A stretch of DNA of 64,000 nucleotides from Sporofaciens musculi (GCF_009830285.1 NZ_WUQX01000001.1:5270501-5334500); one strand, 5' to 3'. Positions 8,682-18,157 are shown, counted from the stretch's first letter. Notes: generated by a model from the sequence alone, not told the origin. Translations and numbers: made by a program.

Positions 8682-8730
8682 AAAAAGCTTGTTTTTCACG
8701 CAAAAACTTCTTTTTTGACCGGCCTTCTGG

Positions 8731-8739
8731 TGCTATAAT
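8731..8739 (+). promoter_or_regulatory. Extended -10 promoter of the dnaD operon
   Basis: TGCTATAAT (TGn extension plus a perfect -10 at 8734-8739). A TTGACC upstream is only 13 bases away, so it is not a proper -35; the extended -10 probably carries the promoter. Confidence 0.65.
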
Positions 8740-8806
8740 ATCTCTACGAGAGGTACGATTTACCAAATAAGTTACGAACTGACAAAAGGAGGTCCGGCGA
8801 AGAATT

Positions 8807-9937
8807 ATGACGAAATTAACCCTGACTAATTATGCACTGGGTAATACCACTGTGCTTGAGAATGAGTTTATAGACCATCACATGGTCAAGGCGAACGGAG
8901 AATACGTGAAAGTATACCTTCTTCTTCTCCGCCATATGAACAGGCCGGACGGAATGATGTCTGTTTCTGAGATGGCAGATATCCTTGAGTGTACGGAGAA
9001 TGATGTCCGTCGGGCATTAAAATATTGGAAGAAGCAGGAGCTTTTAGATTATTGTGAACAGACGGAGACGGGGAACGCTGCTTCTATACCTGTATCAGCA
9101 GAAAAAGATAATATTGCAGTTGTGCCAACCGGCAGAATCGAGCGTTCCTTGTCTGATCCTGCCAATACGGATTACACTGTGGCAATACCAGCCTGCTCAA
9201 CCAGCAGTATTGCTGCCGATTTAGCAGATTTGAAGCCTGCCGCGTCCGAAGCCCCTAACACCAACATCCAGCAATACCGGAGCCGGAATGAACGCAAGGA
9301 ATTCAAAGAGCTGCTCTTTGTTGCCGAGCAGTATCTCGGCAAGACCCTTTCCTCGGTAGATATAGATATGATTACATATTTTTATGATACCCTGCATATG
9401 TCTGCCGAACTGATTGAATACCTCATCGAATATTGCGTAGAGAATGGACATAAGAGTATGCACTATATCCAGAAGGTAGCGCTGTCCTGGAATGAACAGA
9501 AGATTATAACTGTTTCCGAAGCAAAATCCAGTACTGTTCTATATAATAAGAACTGCTATTCCATACTTAACGCTTATGGAATTAAGGGACGCGCCCCTGC
9601 TCCATCTGAGATTGCCTATATCCGCCGCTGGAACGACGAATATGGCTTTTCCCTGGATTTAATCCTGGAGGCATGTAACCGGACAATGAACACAATTCAT
9701 CAGCCTAATTTTGAATACACAGATACCATACTCAAGAACTGGCGTGAGAAGAACGTTCGTCACAGCAAGGATATCGACGCACTGGATGCTAATTATATGA
9801 AGGAAAAAGAACGCAGAAAAAAGTCTGCGGTTAAAACAGCAGCTACGTCAAAAAGCAGCAAAAACAATAAATTCAACAACTTCAGCGGACGCTCCTACGA
9901 TATGGATTCTCTGGAGCGCAGGCTGGTACAGCAATAA
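8807..9937 (+). CDS. DnaD domain replication initiation/restart protein
   Basis: A 376-residue protein with a winged-helix-like N-terminus (VSEMADILECTENDVRRALKY, about 47-67 in part). Two DnaD/DnaB C-terminal type helical modules follow: one at about 165-235, the other at about 245-320 with the YxxxxxxRWNDEYGFSLDLI pattern. DnaD proteins bind and remodel DNA and recruit the helicase loader. It ends in a Lys/Ser/Asn-rich tail. AGGAGG precedes the ATG. It is followed after 20 bases by a DnaC/DnaI-like ATPase, which supports the helicase-loading role. DnaA boxes upstream suggest control by DnaA. Confidence 0.9.
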   Translation: MTKLTLTNYALGNTTVLENEFIDHHMVKANGEYVKVYLLLLRHMNRPDGMMSVSEMADILECTENDVRRALKYWKKQELLDYCEQTETGNAASIPVSAEKDNIAVVPTGRIERSLSDPANTDYTVAIPACSTSSIAADLADLKPAASEAPNTNIQQYRSRNERKEFKELLFVAEQYLGKTLSSVDIDMITYFYDTLHMSAELIEYLIEYCVENGHKSMHYIQKVALSWNEQKIITVSEAKSSTVLYNKNCYSILNAYGIKGRAPAPSEIAYIRRWNDEYGFSLDLILEACNRTMNTIHQPNFEYTDTILKNWREKNVRHSKDIDALDANYMKEKERRKKSAVKTAATSKSSKNNKFNNFSGRSYDMDSLERRLVQQ

Positions 9938-9957
9938 GACAGGAGATATAGCAGAAT

Positions 9958-10971
9958 ATGGCACTTTCAAACTCACAGTATGATCAGATGATGCGTACCT
10001 ATGAGCAGAGGCAACTGGATAATGAATACCAATTAAGGGAACGATATCAGAAAGCCTATTCCCAGCTTCCCGCACTTAAGGAGACAGACCAAGCAATCGC
10101 CTCCTTAAGCGTAGAAAAAGGCCGCCGTCTCCTTGAGGGTGACGACCAGGCTCTCCTTTCCTTAAAAGAAGAATTGAATTCTCTGTTTCTCAGAAAGCAC
10201 CAATTATTAGAGAACAGCGGGTTTCCTCCGGATTTTTTGGAGCTTCAGTATACATGTCCGGATTGTCGGGACACAGGATATATAGGCGACGAGAAGTGCC
10301 ATTGTTTTAAAAAGGCCATCGTAGAACTCCTCTATGAACAGTCCAATTTAAAGGAGGTCTTAAAGAAAGAGAATTTCTCCACCTTTTCCCTGGACTACTA
10401 TTCCCGCAGCCATATTGATCCGCTGACCAAAAGATCGGCGCTGGAATCCATCCAAACCGCACTGAAGGTGTGCACAACCTTTGTAGACACATTTTCCGAG
10501 GAATTTCAGAACATTCTATTATATGGGGATACAGGGATAGGGAAAACCTTTCTCTCCCACTGTATCGCAAAAGAACTGATTGATACGTCCTGTTCTGTGG
10601 TGTATTTTACTGCTGCACAGTTATTTGACGTGTTCGCAGAGAATACCTTTGGCAGACACGGGGAACAGGCTTCCGATATACAGGAGCATATCTATGACTG
10701 CGATCTTTTGATTATTGATGACCTTGGAACAGAGCTTCCAAATTCCTTCACCGTATCGCAGCTTTTTATCTGCCTGAATGAGCGAATTCTAAGGCAGAAG
10801 GCGACAATAATATCAACCAATCTTGCATTGGAGGATATACAATCCATCTACTCTGAACGGACCTTCTCACGAATTAGCAGTAATTACACGATTCTTAGGC
10901 TAACAGGTGACGATATCCGTATTCAGAAAAAACTACTTAATCTGGGAGGTACGAATGATGCTACGCCGTAA
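9958..10971 (+). CDS. DnaC/DnaI-like helicase loader ATPase
   Basis: A 337-residue AAA+ protein that probably loads the replicative DnaB helicase. The N-terminal helical part carries a zinc-type cluster, CPDC and CHC (Cys100, 103, 114, 116), as in DnaI N-terminal domains. Walker A is GDTGIGKT (190-197) and Walker B is LLIIDDLGTE (250-259). NSFTVSQLFICLNERI resembles sensor regions of DnaC/IstB-type ATPases. IstB transposition helpers share the fold, but the zinc motif and the neighbouring DnaD protein favour replication. The last codons overlap the start of prs. Confidence 0.93.
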   Translation: MALSNSQYDQMMRTYEQRQLDNEYQLRERYQKAYSQLPALKETDQAIASLSVEKGRRLLEGDDQALLSLKEELNSLFLRKHQLLENSGFPPDFLELQYTCPDCRDTGYIGDEKCHCFKKAIVELLYEQSNLKEVLKKENFSTFSLDYYSRSHIDPLTKRSALESIQTALKVCTTFVDTFSEEFQNILLYGDTGIGKTFLSHCIAKELIDTSCSVVYFTAAQLFDVFAENTFGRHGEQASDIQEHIYDCDLLIIDDLGTELPNSFTVSQLFICLNERILRQKATIISTNLALEDIQSIYSERTFSRISSNYTILRLTGDDIRIQKKLLNLGGTNDATP

Positions 10972-12145
10972 TGACCGTATTCTGGAAAACATACCTATCG
11001 GAGCTCTTGGAATTATTGCTCTTGACGGCTGCAAGGAGATGGGCAGCCGAGTAAATGACTACATTGTAAAATGGCGCCAGGAGGAAGGCCATGTCTACAA
11101 GGATGATGTCGTTTACAATGGATATGAAAGGGATACTTATCTGATCGACGCAAAGGTGCCCCGCTTTGGCTCTGGGGAAGCCAAGGGCATTATCAATGAA
11201 TCCGTTCGCGGAAAAGATATTTATCTTATGGTAGATGTATGTAACTATAGCCTGACCTATTCTCTGACCGGACATATAAACCATATGTCTCCGGACGACC
11301 ACTATCAGAACTTGAAACGTGTAATTGCCGCCATTGGAGGCAAGGCAAGGCGTATCAATGTAATCATGCCGTTTCTGTACGAAAGCCGCCAGCATAAGAG
11401 AAGCAGCCGTGAATCACTGGACTGCGCCCTTGCTCTCCAGGAGTTGGTGCGCATGGGAGTGGACAATATCATTACCTTCGATGCCCATGACCCAAGAGTG
11501 CAGAATGCAATCCCACTGAATGGTTTTGAGACGGTAAGGCCCACTTATCAGTTCGTGAAGGGACTTCTTCGCCGCTTTGACGACCTTCAGATTGACAGTG
11601 ACCATATGATGGCAATCAGTCCTGATGAGGGCGCTACTGGACGCGCCGTATATTTGGCCAATGTATTGAACCTTGATATGGGTATGTTCTATAAGCGCCG
11701 TGATTATACCAAGATTGTTGAGGGGCGCAACCCGATTGTTGCCCATGAATTCCTGGGGTCTTCTGTGGAGGGGAAGGATGTCATCATACTTGACGACATG
11801 ATTTCCTCCGGTGACAGCATCTTAGACGTTGCCCGCCAGCTTAAACAGCGCAAGGCTAGGCGCATCTTCGCCGCCGCCACCTTTGGTCTGTTCACCAATG
11901 GGCTGGATAAGTTTGATAAAGCCTATGAAGAAGGAAGCATCGATGCAATTCTGACGACGAACCTAATCTATCAGACGCCTGAGCTTCTTAAAAGGCCATA
12001 TTATATTAACTGTGATATGAGTAAATATATAGCATTGATGATTGATACCCTCAACCATGACGGTTCCATTAGCAGTATTTTGAATCCGGTTGACCGTATT
12101 CATCATGTAGTCAATGAATATACCGTAACGAATGACAAGCTTTAA
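10955..12145 (+). CDS. prs: Ribose-phosphate pyrophosphokinase
   Basis: A 396-residue PRPP synthetase that makes phosphoribosyl pyrophosphate from ribose-5-phosphate and ATP. VDNIITFDAHDPRVQNA matches the ribose-phosphate/metal site. VIILDDMISSGDSILD (about 280-295) is the PRPP-binding motif. It is about 75 residues longer than the usual 315-320, with extra sequence in the N-terminal half, as in a long Clostridia subgroup. GGGAGG lies five bases before ATG 10955; a second ATG follows at once. The gene overlaps the helicase-loader gene by 17 bases and is probably co-expressed with it. Confidence 0.92.
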   Translation: MMLRRNDRILENIPIGALGIIALDGCKEMGSRVNDYIVKWRQEEGHVYKDDVVYNGYERDTYLIDAKVPRFGSGEAKGIINESVRGKDIYLMVDVCNYSLTYSLTGHINHMSPDDHYQNLKRVIAAIGGKARRINVIMPFLYESRQHKRSSRESLDCALALQELVRMGVDNIITFDAHDPRVQNAIPLNGFETVRPTYQFVKGLLRRFDDLQIDSDHMMAISPDEGATGRAVYLANVLNLDMGMFYKRRDYTKIVEGRNPIVAHEFLGSSVEGKDVIILDDMISSGDSILDVARQLKQRKARRIFAAATFGLFTNGLDKFDKAYEEGSIDAILTTNLIYQTPELLKRPYYINCDMSKYIALMIDTLNHDGSISSILNPVDRIHHVVNEYTVTNDKL

Positions 12146-12152
12146 AGGGGAA

Positions 12153-12184
12153 CGGCATCCTGAAATCATACATTCAGGATGCCG
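12153..12184 (+). terminator. Terminator between prs and the YhaN-like gene
   Basis: Twelve-base perfect stem CGGCATCCTGAA/TTCAGGATGCCG. The trailing T content on the plus strand is modest (CCTATTTTA). The position between convergent genes suggests use in both directions. Confidence 0.7.
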
Positions 12185-12202
12185 CCCTATTTTAAATGAA
12201 AT

Positions 12203-13795
12203 CTATACAATCTCCTCCATATGGTATAATATTCCTAGTTCATCTAACAACTGCGCCTCTCGCTTCTGACAGGTAAAAATCAATACCTGCTGCTTATGTT
12301 CTCCCAGCCATTGAAGCACTTTCTTTAGCCGCATATCATCATAATAGACAAAGGTATCATCCAGTATCACAGGATATTCTTCCTCGTGGAGTACTTTGCT
12401 GGCTGCCATACGCAGGGCGAAATAGACTTGTTCCACTGTTCCACGGCTTAACTGCTCAAGAGAAATTCTTTTTCCTTCCTTCAATATACTTAAGTGCATA
12501 CCGTCTTCAATTAATAGCTGTGTGTATTTTCCCTCCGTGATGTATGCAAGAATTTGTGAAGCTTCGCCTTTCAACCGTTCCTCCAACTGTCTTTTCAGCT
12601 CTCCCGACAGCTCATTGAGCCGTTCCATTGCTAGCTTAAGAGCTAATCTTCTCTTGTCGTACTCTCTGTAATCTTCACTGACTTCATCCAGCTCTGCAAG
12701 CTGCTCTTTGATGTTGCCATACTGTATCTGTTTCTCTCTCAGCTCCTCCCGCACATGAGTCTGCTCCCATACCAGCTTCTCCAGAGGTATCTTCTCCTCC
12801 TCAGGAGTGATTTCTTCCAGAATCAGCTCAGGGGGCGTCTTCTCCTGCTGTTTTCCTACCTTCATCCGGTTCCATACATACAGACCGCATGCAAGAAAGA
12901 TAATGATAGATACCAGAAAATTCCAAGGTCTTGCGATTAAAATAAACGCCAGGATGATAATAACGCCAAACAAAATCAGCTCTACCGGATGAATCCGCCA
13001 TTTAGCAGGTCTTAATTCATCAATAATTCGCCTGTTTTCCACATTTTCCGCTTTTTGGGCAGCTTTCTCTCTCCGGTACTCAAGCTCTGCTGATATTCTA
13101 TCGAACTCCTCCTCAAGATGATGCACATCTCTCCACACATAGGAGGCTTCCTGCTCCATCCTTTCCCTCTCCGCCTGCTTCTTAAGCAAAGACTCCTTAA
13201 TCTCCTTTTCCAGAGCCTTCTTCTTCTCTTTTAAGCGCTCCAGCGTCCTGCCCAGGTCCATCTCACAGTTTCCCGCTGCATACCCAAAAGACAGACGAGC
13301 TTCGTCCGTCATAGCATAATAATTTGTCGCATAATTCTTGAATTTAACTTCAAGAGACTGGCCTGTCTCCACCTTCCTCTGACCGACTGATATGGTATTC
13401 TCATACCCGCCAGAGTCTAAGCCTGCAAGCAGCATCTCCAAATCCCCGTCCGCAACAGACAACTGCTCTCCGTCGTCCTCACAGATTAGCTCTGCTTTCT
13501 TCGTATATCTGTCAAAATTCCGGTCTATCCGAAATATTTTCCCTCCGCTCTCGAACTTCAATGCTCCAGAGTAATAGTTAGAATTCTCCCACGGTTCATA
13601 GATACTGAACGCATCATGGGCCGATGCACGGCCTCTCCCTCTTTCCATTCCAAAGAACATTCCCTTAATAAAGGAATGAAGGGTGGATTTGCCAGACTCA
13701 TTTTCCCCGTACAGGATATTGACCCCATCTTCAATCCGGATATTTTTGTCCGTAAATTTGCCAAAATGCTTCAATTTTAGTTCTTGAATCTTCAT
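12203..13795 (-). CDS. SbcC/YhaN-like AAA ATPase with a central membrane hairpin
   Basis: A 530-residue ABC-type ATPase of the Rad50/SbcC/RecN group. Walker A is GENESGKST (30-38) after an N-terminal KLKHFGKF typical of these proteins. The C-terminus has the signature LSRGTVEQVYFALRMA and Walker B VILDDTFVYYD. Coiled-coil segments flank the middle. Unlike SbcC, the middle holds two hydrophobic helices (about 268-308, ELILFGVIIILAFILIA and FLVSIIIFLACGLYVW), so the protein is likely membrane-attached. It starts two bases after the stop of a YhaO/SbcD-like phosphoesterase, its probable partner in DNA end processing. B. subtilis YhaN/YhaO has the same layout. Confidence 0.88.
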   Translation of the reverse strand: MKIQELKLKHFGKFTDKNIRIEDGVNILYGENESGKSTLHSFIKGMFFGMERGRGRASAHDAFSIYEPWENSNYYSGALKFESGGKIFRIDRNFDRYTKKAELICEDDGEQLSVADGDLEMLLAGLDSGGYENTISVGQRKVETGQSLEVKFKNYATNYYAMTDEARLSFGYAAGNCEMDLGRTLERLKEKKKALEKEIKESLLKKQAERERMEQEASYVWRDVHHLEEEFDRISAELEYRREKAAQKAENVENRRIIDELRPAKWRIHPVELILFGVIIILAFILIARPWNFLVSIIIFLACGLYVWNRMKVGKQQEKTPPELILEEITPEEEKIPLEKLVWEQTHVREELREKQIQYGNIKEQLAELDEVSEDYREYDKRRLALKLAMERLNELSGELKRQLEERLKGEASQILAYITEGKYTQLLIEDGMHLSILKEGKRISLEQLSRGTVEQVYFALRMAASKVLHEEEYPVILDDTFVYYDDMRLKKVLQWLGEHKQQVLIFTCQKREAQLLDELGILYHMEEIV

Positions 13796-13797
13796 AA

Positions 13798-14907
13798 TCA
13801 GCCTCTTCTTGTCTCCATTAACGCCTGGACACCCTCACATAATGCCAGGTACTCCACGCTGTCCTCGTCATAATCTATTAGGCTTTCAATATATTTTCCA
13901 AGAAGGTCGCCTCGGTTCTGTGCCAGAAGCTTTGTAAAATCATAGGCCGGCTTCGATTCATCCGACAGCTCAATGATATTGCCGTAAGTATCCATATCCG
14001 ACAGCTCAAACAAAATGTCCGGATCCCGAAACCCCTTTACTGTCACTTTGTAAATGTTCTGCGTCCCTGACGCCTCAATCTGCTCTCGGATACGGGCCTT
14101 TAGCCCCCGATTGGTCATTTTCTTCTCCGTCATCACTTCCATGTGCACGTATTCTCTCAATGCGCAGGGAACAAAACGGATTCGGCAGCATTCCTTCGTA
14201 AGCTCACCCAGAATATATCCATGGGGACCGGTATCATTCTTGTCGATTGGCTCTAACGCGCCGGAATATGCCATTCGGCTCTCACAAAACTGTTCACTGG
14301 GACATCCATTTACACCTTTATGCAGTATATTTCTTCCATCCATATCTAATGGTTTGTGGATATGCCCCAGCGCAATATAATCGTAGCCAAGGGAGCGCAG
14401 CTTCTCTTTCTGAATCGGAATGTGCCGTTCATCCCCTCCATGAGCAAGTAAAATCTCATACTTCTGCCTTTTCATGGGAAACGCCTGGTCATACAACCGG
14501 TCCGTTATCTCCTTGCTATAATAACTAAGCCCATATACTGCCGTTGACAACTCTGGCAGCTCTACAGCGGAAATCTGTCCGCCAAGAATCATATGTACAT
14601 TCTCCCCCCACGCAAAGGTTCGATAATAGGAATCCCGTTTCAGATAATCGTGATTCCCCGCAGCCAACACCACCTGAGAAGACCCAAGGGTTTGGAACAG
14701 GTCATTGACCTCCTTTAATTCTCTAAGAAGGGGCTGCCTGTGAAACAGGTCTCCCGCAATCAGAAGAAGTTCTGCCTTCTCCTCCTTACACGCCTTCACC
14801 GCCCTTGCCAGACCGTTCCAAATCTCCCTTCGCCGGTCTGCGCTGTATGCGCTTCCTGCGTCCGGACTTGCCCCCAAATGCACGTCTGCGATATGTATGA
14901 ACTTCAT
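13798..14907 (-). CDS. SbcD/YhaO-like DNA repair metallophosphoesterase
   Basis: A 369-residue calcineurin-type phosphoesterase, probably a Mn-dependent nuclease acting with the downstream ATPase. The five metal motifs are visible: DVH (8-10), GDLFHR (52-57), GNHD (84-87), AHGGDERH and GHIHKP. The start at 14907 begins MKFIHIADVHLG as in the family, with GGAACAG upstream. An open frame reaches further upstream but is coding for the histidine kinase in another frame. The 5' end lies inside the kinase gene with 122 bases of overlap, an unusual arrangement. Confidence 0.9.
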   Translation of the reverse strand: MKFIHIADVHLGASPDAGSAYSADRRREIWNGLARAVKACKEEKAELLLIAGDLFHRQPLLRELKEVNDLFQTLGSSQVVLAAGNHDYLKRDSYYRTFAWGENVHMILGGQISAVELPELSTAVYGLSYYSKEITDRLYDQAFPMKRQKYEILLAHGGDERHIPIQKEKLRSLGYDYIALGHIHKPLDMDGRNILHKGVNGCPSEQFCESRMAYSGALEPIDKNDTGPHGYILGELTKECCRIRFVPCALREYVHMEVMTEKKMTNRGLKARIREQIEASGTQNIYKVTVKGFRDPDILFELSDMDTYGNIIELSDESKPAYDFTKLLAQNRGDLLGKYIESLIDYDEDSVEYLALCEGVQALMETRRG

Positions 14908-16051
14908 CTGCTGTTCCTTCTTCCTTCTCTGTCTTTGACGGTAATTCCACAATAAACTGTGTCCGGATGTCGTCGCTCTTGGCCCGAATTCTGCCGCCGT
15001 GCAGTTCAACGATCTCTTTCGCAATGGCAAGCCCCAGACCTGCGCCTCCGGTTCCTGAAGAACGGGAGCCGTCCACACGATAAAATTTCTCAAAAATGGT
15101 CTGAAGCATCGCCCCAGGTATCTTTTCCCCCTGGTTCATAAACACAATCTCAATATCTTTCTTTTTCATGTGTGCGTCAATCTCTATCTTCGTGTCCTCA
15201 TAACAATAGGCAATGGCATTTCTCAAAATATTGTCAAATACCCTCGCCAGCTTGTCCGGATCACCGTATACCACCAGATTCTCCTCCACATGTACCTCAC
15301 AGGACAGACGCTTCTCCTGCAAAACGCCGTATAACTCGTCCGCCAACTGCTCTAACATCAGCGTAAGATTAATCTCAATGGCTTCCAGCTCAATGTCCTG
15401 AAGGTTATAGCGGGTGATATCGAAAAATTCATGGATTAACTCTCCAAGGCGGATGGATTTCTCCAGCGCGATATGGATGTACTTCATCCGGTCCTCCTCC
15501 GGCATCCCTGCATGGCTGTCCAGCATACTAAGATAGGCGACGATGGAGGTCAATGGGGTCTTTAAGTCATGGGCCAGAAAAAGAACCAGATCATTCTTCT
15601 TCTTCTCCCCCTCTATTGCGTCAAGCTCCTGCCGCTTCAAAGTTGCCTTAATCTCATTTAATCGTATTTCGATTGGCTTTAACTCTGTAATCAGATGAAT
15701 TGGCTCTGTAGATTCTGCCAAAATGTTCTCAATCCCGTCGCCAATCTGATCCACGTATTTCATCATCTTAGACAGCGCCGCATAGTAAAACAGCGCAAAA
15801 AGGAGTAGGAAACCCACAATGATGAAGAACATCTTGTTGTTTCCAATCAGTTTCCAGTATAACTTGATTGCCTGGCTCTCCTTCATGCCTGTAGACATCA
15901 GAAACTCCACAAAAGCTTCCGCAAAGCTGTCATTGTAAATGCCGTCAATCACATAATTCAGCAGAAAACCGCCCACCAGCACCGTAAGCGCCGTGACCAG
16001 GACGGTCTGCAGCAATATGGTAAATTTCAGCTTACGATAATTATTCTTCAA
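14786..16051 (-). CDS. VanS-type sensor histidine kinase
   Basis: A 421-residue membrane kinase. Transmembrane helices at about 10-32 and 73-92 enclose a short outer loop of some 40 residues. The H-box is FLAHDLKTPLTS with His161, followed by the N-box NILRNAIAYC and the G-box GTGGAGLGLAIAKEI. The catalytic domain ends at about FIVELPSK (near 375). The remaining 45 residues are Arg/Lys/Gly-rich, do not look like kinase, and are read from the 5' part of the phosphoesterase gene. A lost stop codon is the simplest explanation. It overlaps its response regulator by 11 bases. The signal is unknown; VanS-like here describes domain type and does not imply vancomycin resistance. Confidence 0.93.
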   Translation of the reverse strand: MKNNYRKLKFTILLQTVLVTALTVLVGGFLLNYVIDGIYNDSFAEAFVEFLMSTGMKESQAIKLYWKLIGNNKMFFIIVGFLLLFALFYYAALSKMMKYVDQIGDGIENILAESTEPIHLITELKPIEIRLNEIKATLKRQELDAIEGEKKKNDLVLFLAHDLKTPLTSIVAYLSMLDSHAGMPEEDRMKYIHIALEKSIRLGELIHEFFDITRYNLQDIELEAIEINLTLMLEQLADELYGVLQEKRLSCEVHVEENLVVYGDPDKLARVFDNILRNAIAYCYEDTKIEIDAHMKKKDIEIVFMNQGEKIPGAMLQTIFEKFYRVDGSRSSGTGGAGLGLAIAKEIVELHGGRIRAKSDDIRTQFIVELPSKTEKEEGTADEVHTYRRRAFGGKSGRRKRIQRRPAKGDLERSGKGGEGV

Positions 16052-16730
16052 TCTTATATCCTACTCCCCAAACCGTCTTGATAAAATCCGACTTGCCTGT
16101 GGGCCCGCTCATCTTCTCGCGCAGATGCCGGATATGCACCATCACAGTGTTGTTGCTGTTCTTGTAGTATTTCTCATTCCATACCTTCTCAAACAACTCC
16201 TCTGAACTGATGACCTTGCCGCGATTCTCACAGAGAAGCCAGAGAATGTCAAACTCAATGGGCGTCAGTGTGAGAGGCACTTCATTGTAAACACACTCGT
16301 GGGATGTACGGTTCAAAAGCAGTCCGCCAAAATCAATCACATCCCCCTCGTCCTTCCCTCCATCGTTATACTGGGTATACCGCCGTATCTGCGCCTTGAC
16401 CCTTGCAACCAGCTCTAAAGGGTTGAAGGGTTTGGGTATATAGTCGTCAGCCCCCAAAGTAAGGCCGGTTATCTTATCCATGTATTCCGTCTTAGCCGTC
16501 AACATAATAACCGGAAATGTATATTTCTCGCGGATCATCTTCAAGAGCTGGAACCCGTCGATGTCCGGAAGCATAATGTCCAGGATTGCAAGGTCAATCT
16601 TCTTGCTCTTAATACAGTCAAGCGCATCCTCGCCAGTGTAGAACTTGAATACGCTGTACTGATCATTTTGAAGATATAATTCAATGACATCCGCAATCTC
16701 TCTCTCATCATCTACAACTAAAATGTTCAT
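16041..16730 (-). CDS. VanR/OmpR-type response regulator
   Basis: A 229-residue regulator. The receiver domain has the acidic pair D7-D8, phospho-acceptor Asp51 in LAILDIMLPD, and the KPF lysine. The C-terminal half is an OmpR/PhoB winged helix (LTPIEFDILWLLCENRGKVI, WGVGYKIEE). It is co-transcribed with the histidine kinase, and its targets cannot be read here. There is no clear terminator in the short gap after asnS, so read-through from asnS is possible. Confidence 0.95.
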   Translation of the reverse strand: MNILVVDDEREIADVIELYLQNDQYSVFKFYTGEDALDCIKSKKIDLAILDIMLPDIDGFQLLKMIREKYTFPVIMLTAKTEYMDKITGLTLGADDYIPKPFNPLELVARVKAQIRRYTQYNDGGKDEGDVIDFGGLLLNRTSHECVYNEVPLTLTPIEFDILWLLCENRGKVISSEELFEKVWNEKYYKNSNNTVMVHIRHLREKMSGPTGKSDFIKTVWGVGYKIEE

Positions 16731-16765
16731 GCTAACCTCGTTTTCTCTCGGAAGTACGTTATTTT

Positions 16766-18157
16766 TTATAGTTCGCAGTTATTTACAGTTCTTGGGAATG
16801 GAATGACATCGCGGATATTGCTCATTCCGGTGAGGTACATCACGCACCGTTCAAAGCCAAGCCCAAAACCTGCATGGCGGGTAGAGCCATATTTGCGGAG
16901 GTCAAGATAGAACTTGTAGTCCTCCTCCTTCATACCCATTTCTTCGATTCTTGCAAGGAGCTTGTCGTAATCATCCTCCCTCTGACTGCCGCCAATAATC
17001 TCACCGATTCCAGGAACAAGGCAGTCTACTGCGGCCACGGTCTTCCCGTCTTCATTCAGCTTCATATAGAAAGCTTTAATCTCCTTCGGATAGTCTGTCA
17101 CGAATACCGGTCGTTTGAACACAACCTCTGTCAAATAGCGTTCGTGCTCGGTCTGCAAATCCGCACCCCAGGATACTTTGTATTCAAATTTGTCATTATT
17201 CTTCTTAAGAATCTCAATGGCCTCCGTGTAGGTTACTCTGGCAAAATCGGAAGACACCACGTTATGAAGCCGTTCCAGCAAGCCCTTGTCAACAAATGAG
17301 TTGAAGAAATTCATTTCTTCTGGAGCTTCTTCTAAGACATAGCTGATCACATATTTCAGCATTGCCTCTGCCAGCATCATATCATCGTCCAAATCTGCAA
17401 AGGCAATCTCAGGCTCTATCATCCAGAATTCTGCCGCATGTCTGGCAGTGTTAGAATTCTCTGCACGGAATGTCGGGCCAAATGTGTATACATTGCAAAA
17501 CGCCTGGGCATAAGTCTCTGCGTTTAACTGCCCGCTGACCGTAAGGCTTGTCTCCTTGCCGAAAAAGTCCTGAGTATAGTCTGTCTGGCCCTCATCATTC
17601 TTGGGAACATTCTCCATATCCAGGGTGGTTACACGGAACATCTCTCCCGCGCCTTCACAGTCGCTTCCTGTAATCAGCGGCGTATGAACATAGACAAAGC
17701 CTCTCTCCTGGAAAAACTTATGGAGAGCAAATGCTGTCAATGAACGTACCCGAAATACAGCCTGAAAGGTGTTCGTCCTAGGTCTTAAGTGGGAAATGGT
17801 TCTTAGGTACTCAAAACTGTGCCTCTTCTTCTGTAACGGATAATCAGGCGCGGATGCACCCTCAATCTCTACAGTGTCTGCCTGAATCTCAAAAGGCTGC
17901 TTCGCCTGAGGCGTAGCAACCAGCGTACCGGTAACGATTACCGCCGCGCCCACATTCAGCTTGGATACCTCCAAGAAATTCTCCATCTTATCATGATACA
18001 CAATCTGCAAAGGCTCAAAAAACGTACCGTCGTTCAATACGATAAAGCCAAATGTCTTGGAATCACGAATACTGCGCACCCATCCTCCTACTGTAAGCTT
18101 CTTGTCAAGATAATTCTCTTTGTTCTTGTATAACTCTCTGATTGCAGTCAAATCCAT
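16766..18157 (-). CDS. asnS: Asparaginyl-tRNA synthetase
   Basis: A 463-residue class IIb synthetase. An N-terminal OB-fold anticodon-binding domain (VGGWVRSIRDSKTFGFIVLN, 23-42) is followed by the class II core with FRAENSNTARHAAEFWMIEPE and the motif 3 region GFGLGFERCVMYLTGMSNIRD. The ending PFPRTVNNCEL is typical of AsnS rather than AspS. AAAGGAG precedes the ATG. Transcription comes from an extended -10 promoter about 95 bases upstream. No T-box is seen in the short leader. Confidence 0.97.
   Translation of the reverse strand: MDLTAIRELYKNKENYLDKKLTVGGWVRSIRDSKTFGFIVLNDGTFFEPLQIVYHDKMENFLEVSKLNVGAAVIVTGTLVATPQAKQPFEIQADTVEIEGASAPDYPLQKKRHSFEYLRTISHLRPRTNTFQAVFRVRSLTAFALHKFFQERGFVYVHTPLITGSDCEGAGEMFRVTTLDMENVPKNDEGQTDYTQDFFGKETSLTVSGQLNAETYAQAFCNVYTFGPTFRAENSNTARHAAEFWMIEPEIAFADLDDDMMLAEAMLKYVISYVLEEAPEEMNFFNSFVDKGLLERLHNVVSSDFARVTYTEAIEILKKNNDKFEYKVSWGADLQTEHERYLTEVVFKRPVFVTDYPKEIKAFYMKLNEDGKTVAAVDCLVPGIGEIIGGSQREDDYDKLLARIEEMGMKEEDYKFYLDLRKYGSTRHAGFGLGFERCVMYLTGMSNIRDVIPFPRTVNNCEL

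Noticed and set aside
8715..8720. TTGACC as the -35 of the dnaD promoter
   Set aside because: It is only 13 bases from the -10, too close for sigma-A.
14786..16730. VanS/VanR-like pair as a vancomycin resistance locus
   Set aside because: No vanH, vanA/B or vanX-type genes nearby; these are generic OmpR-type two-component proteins.
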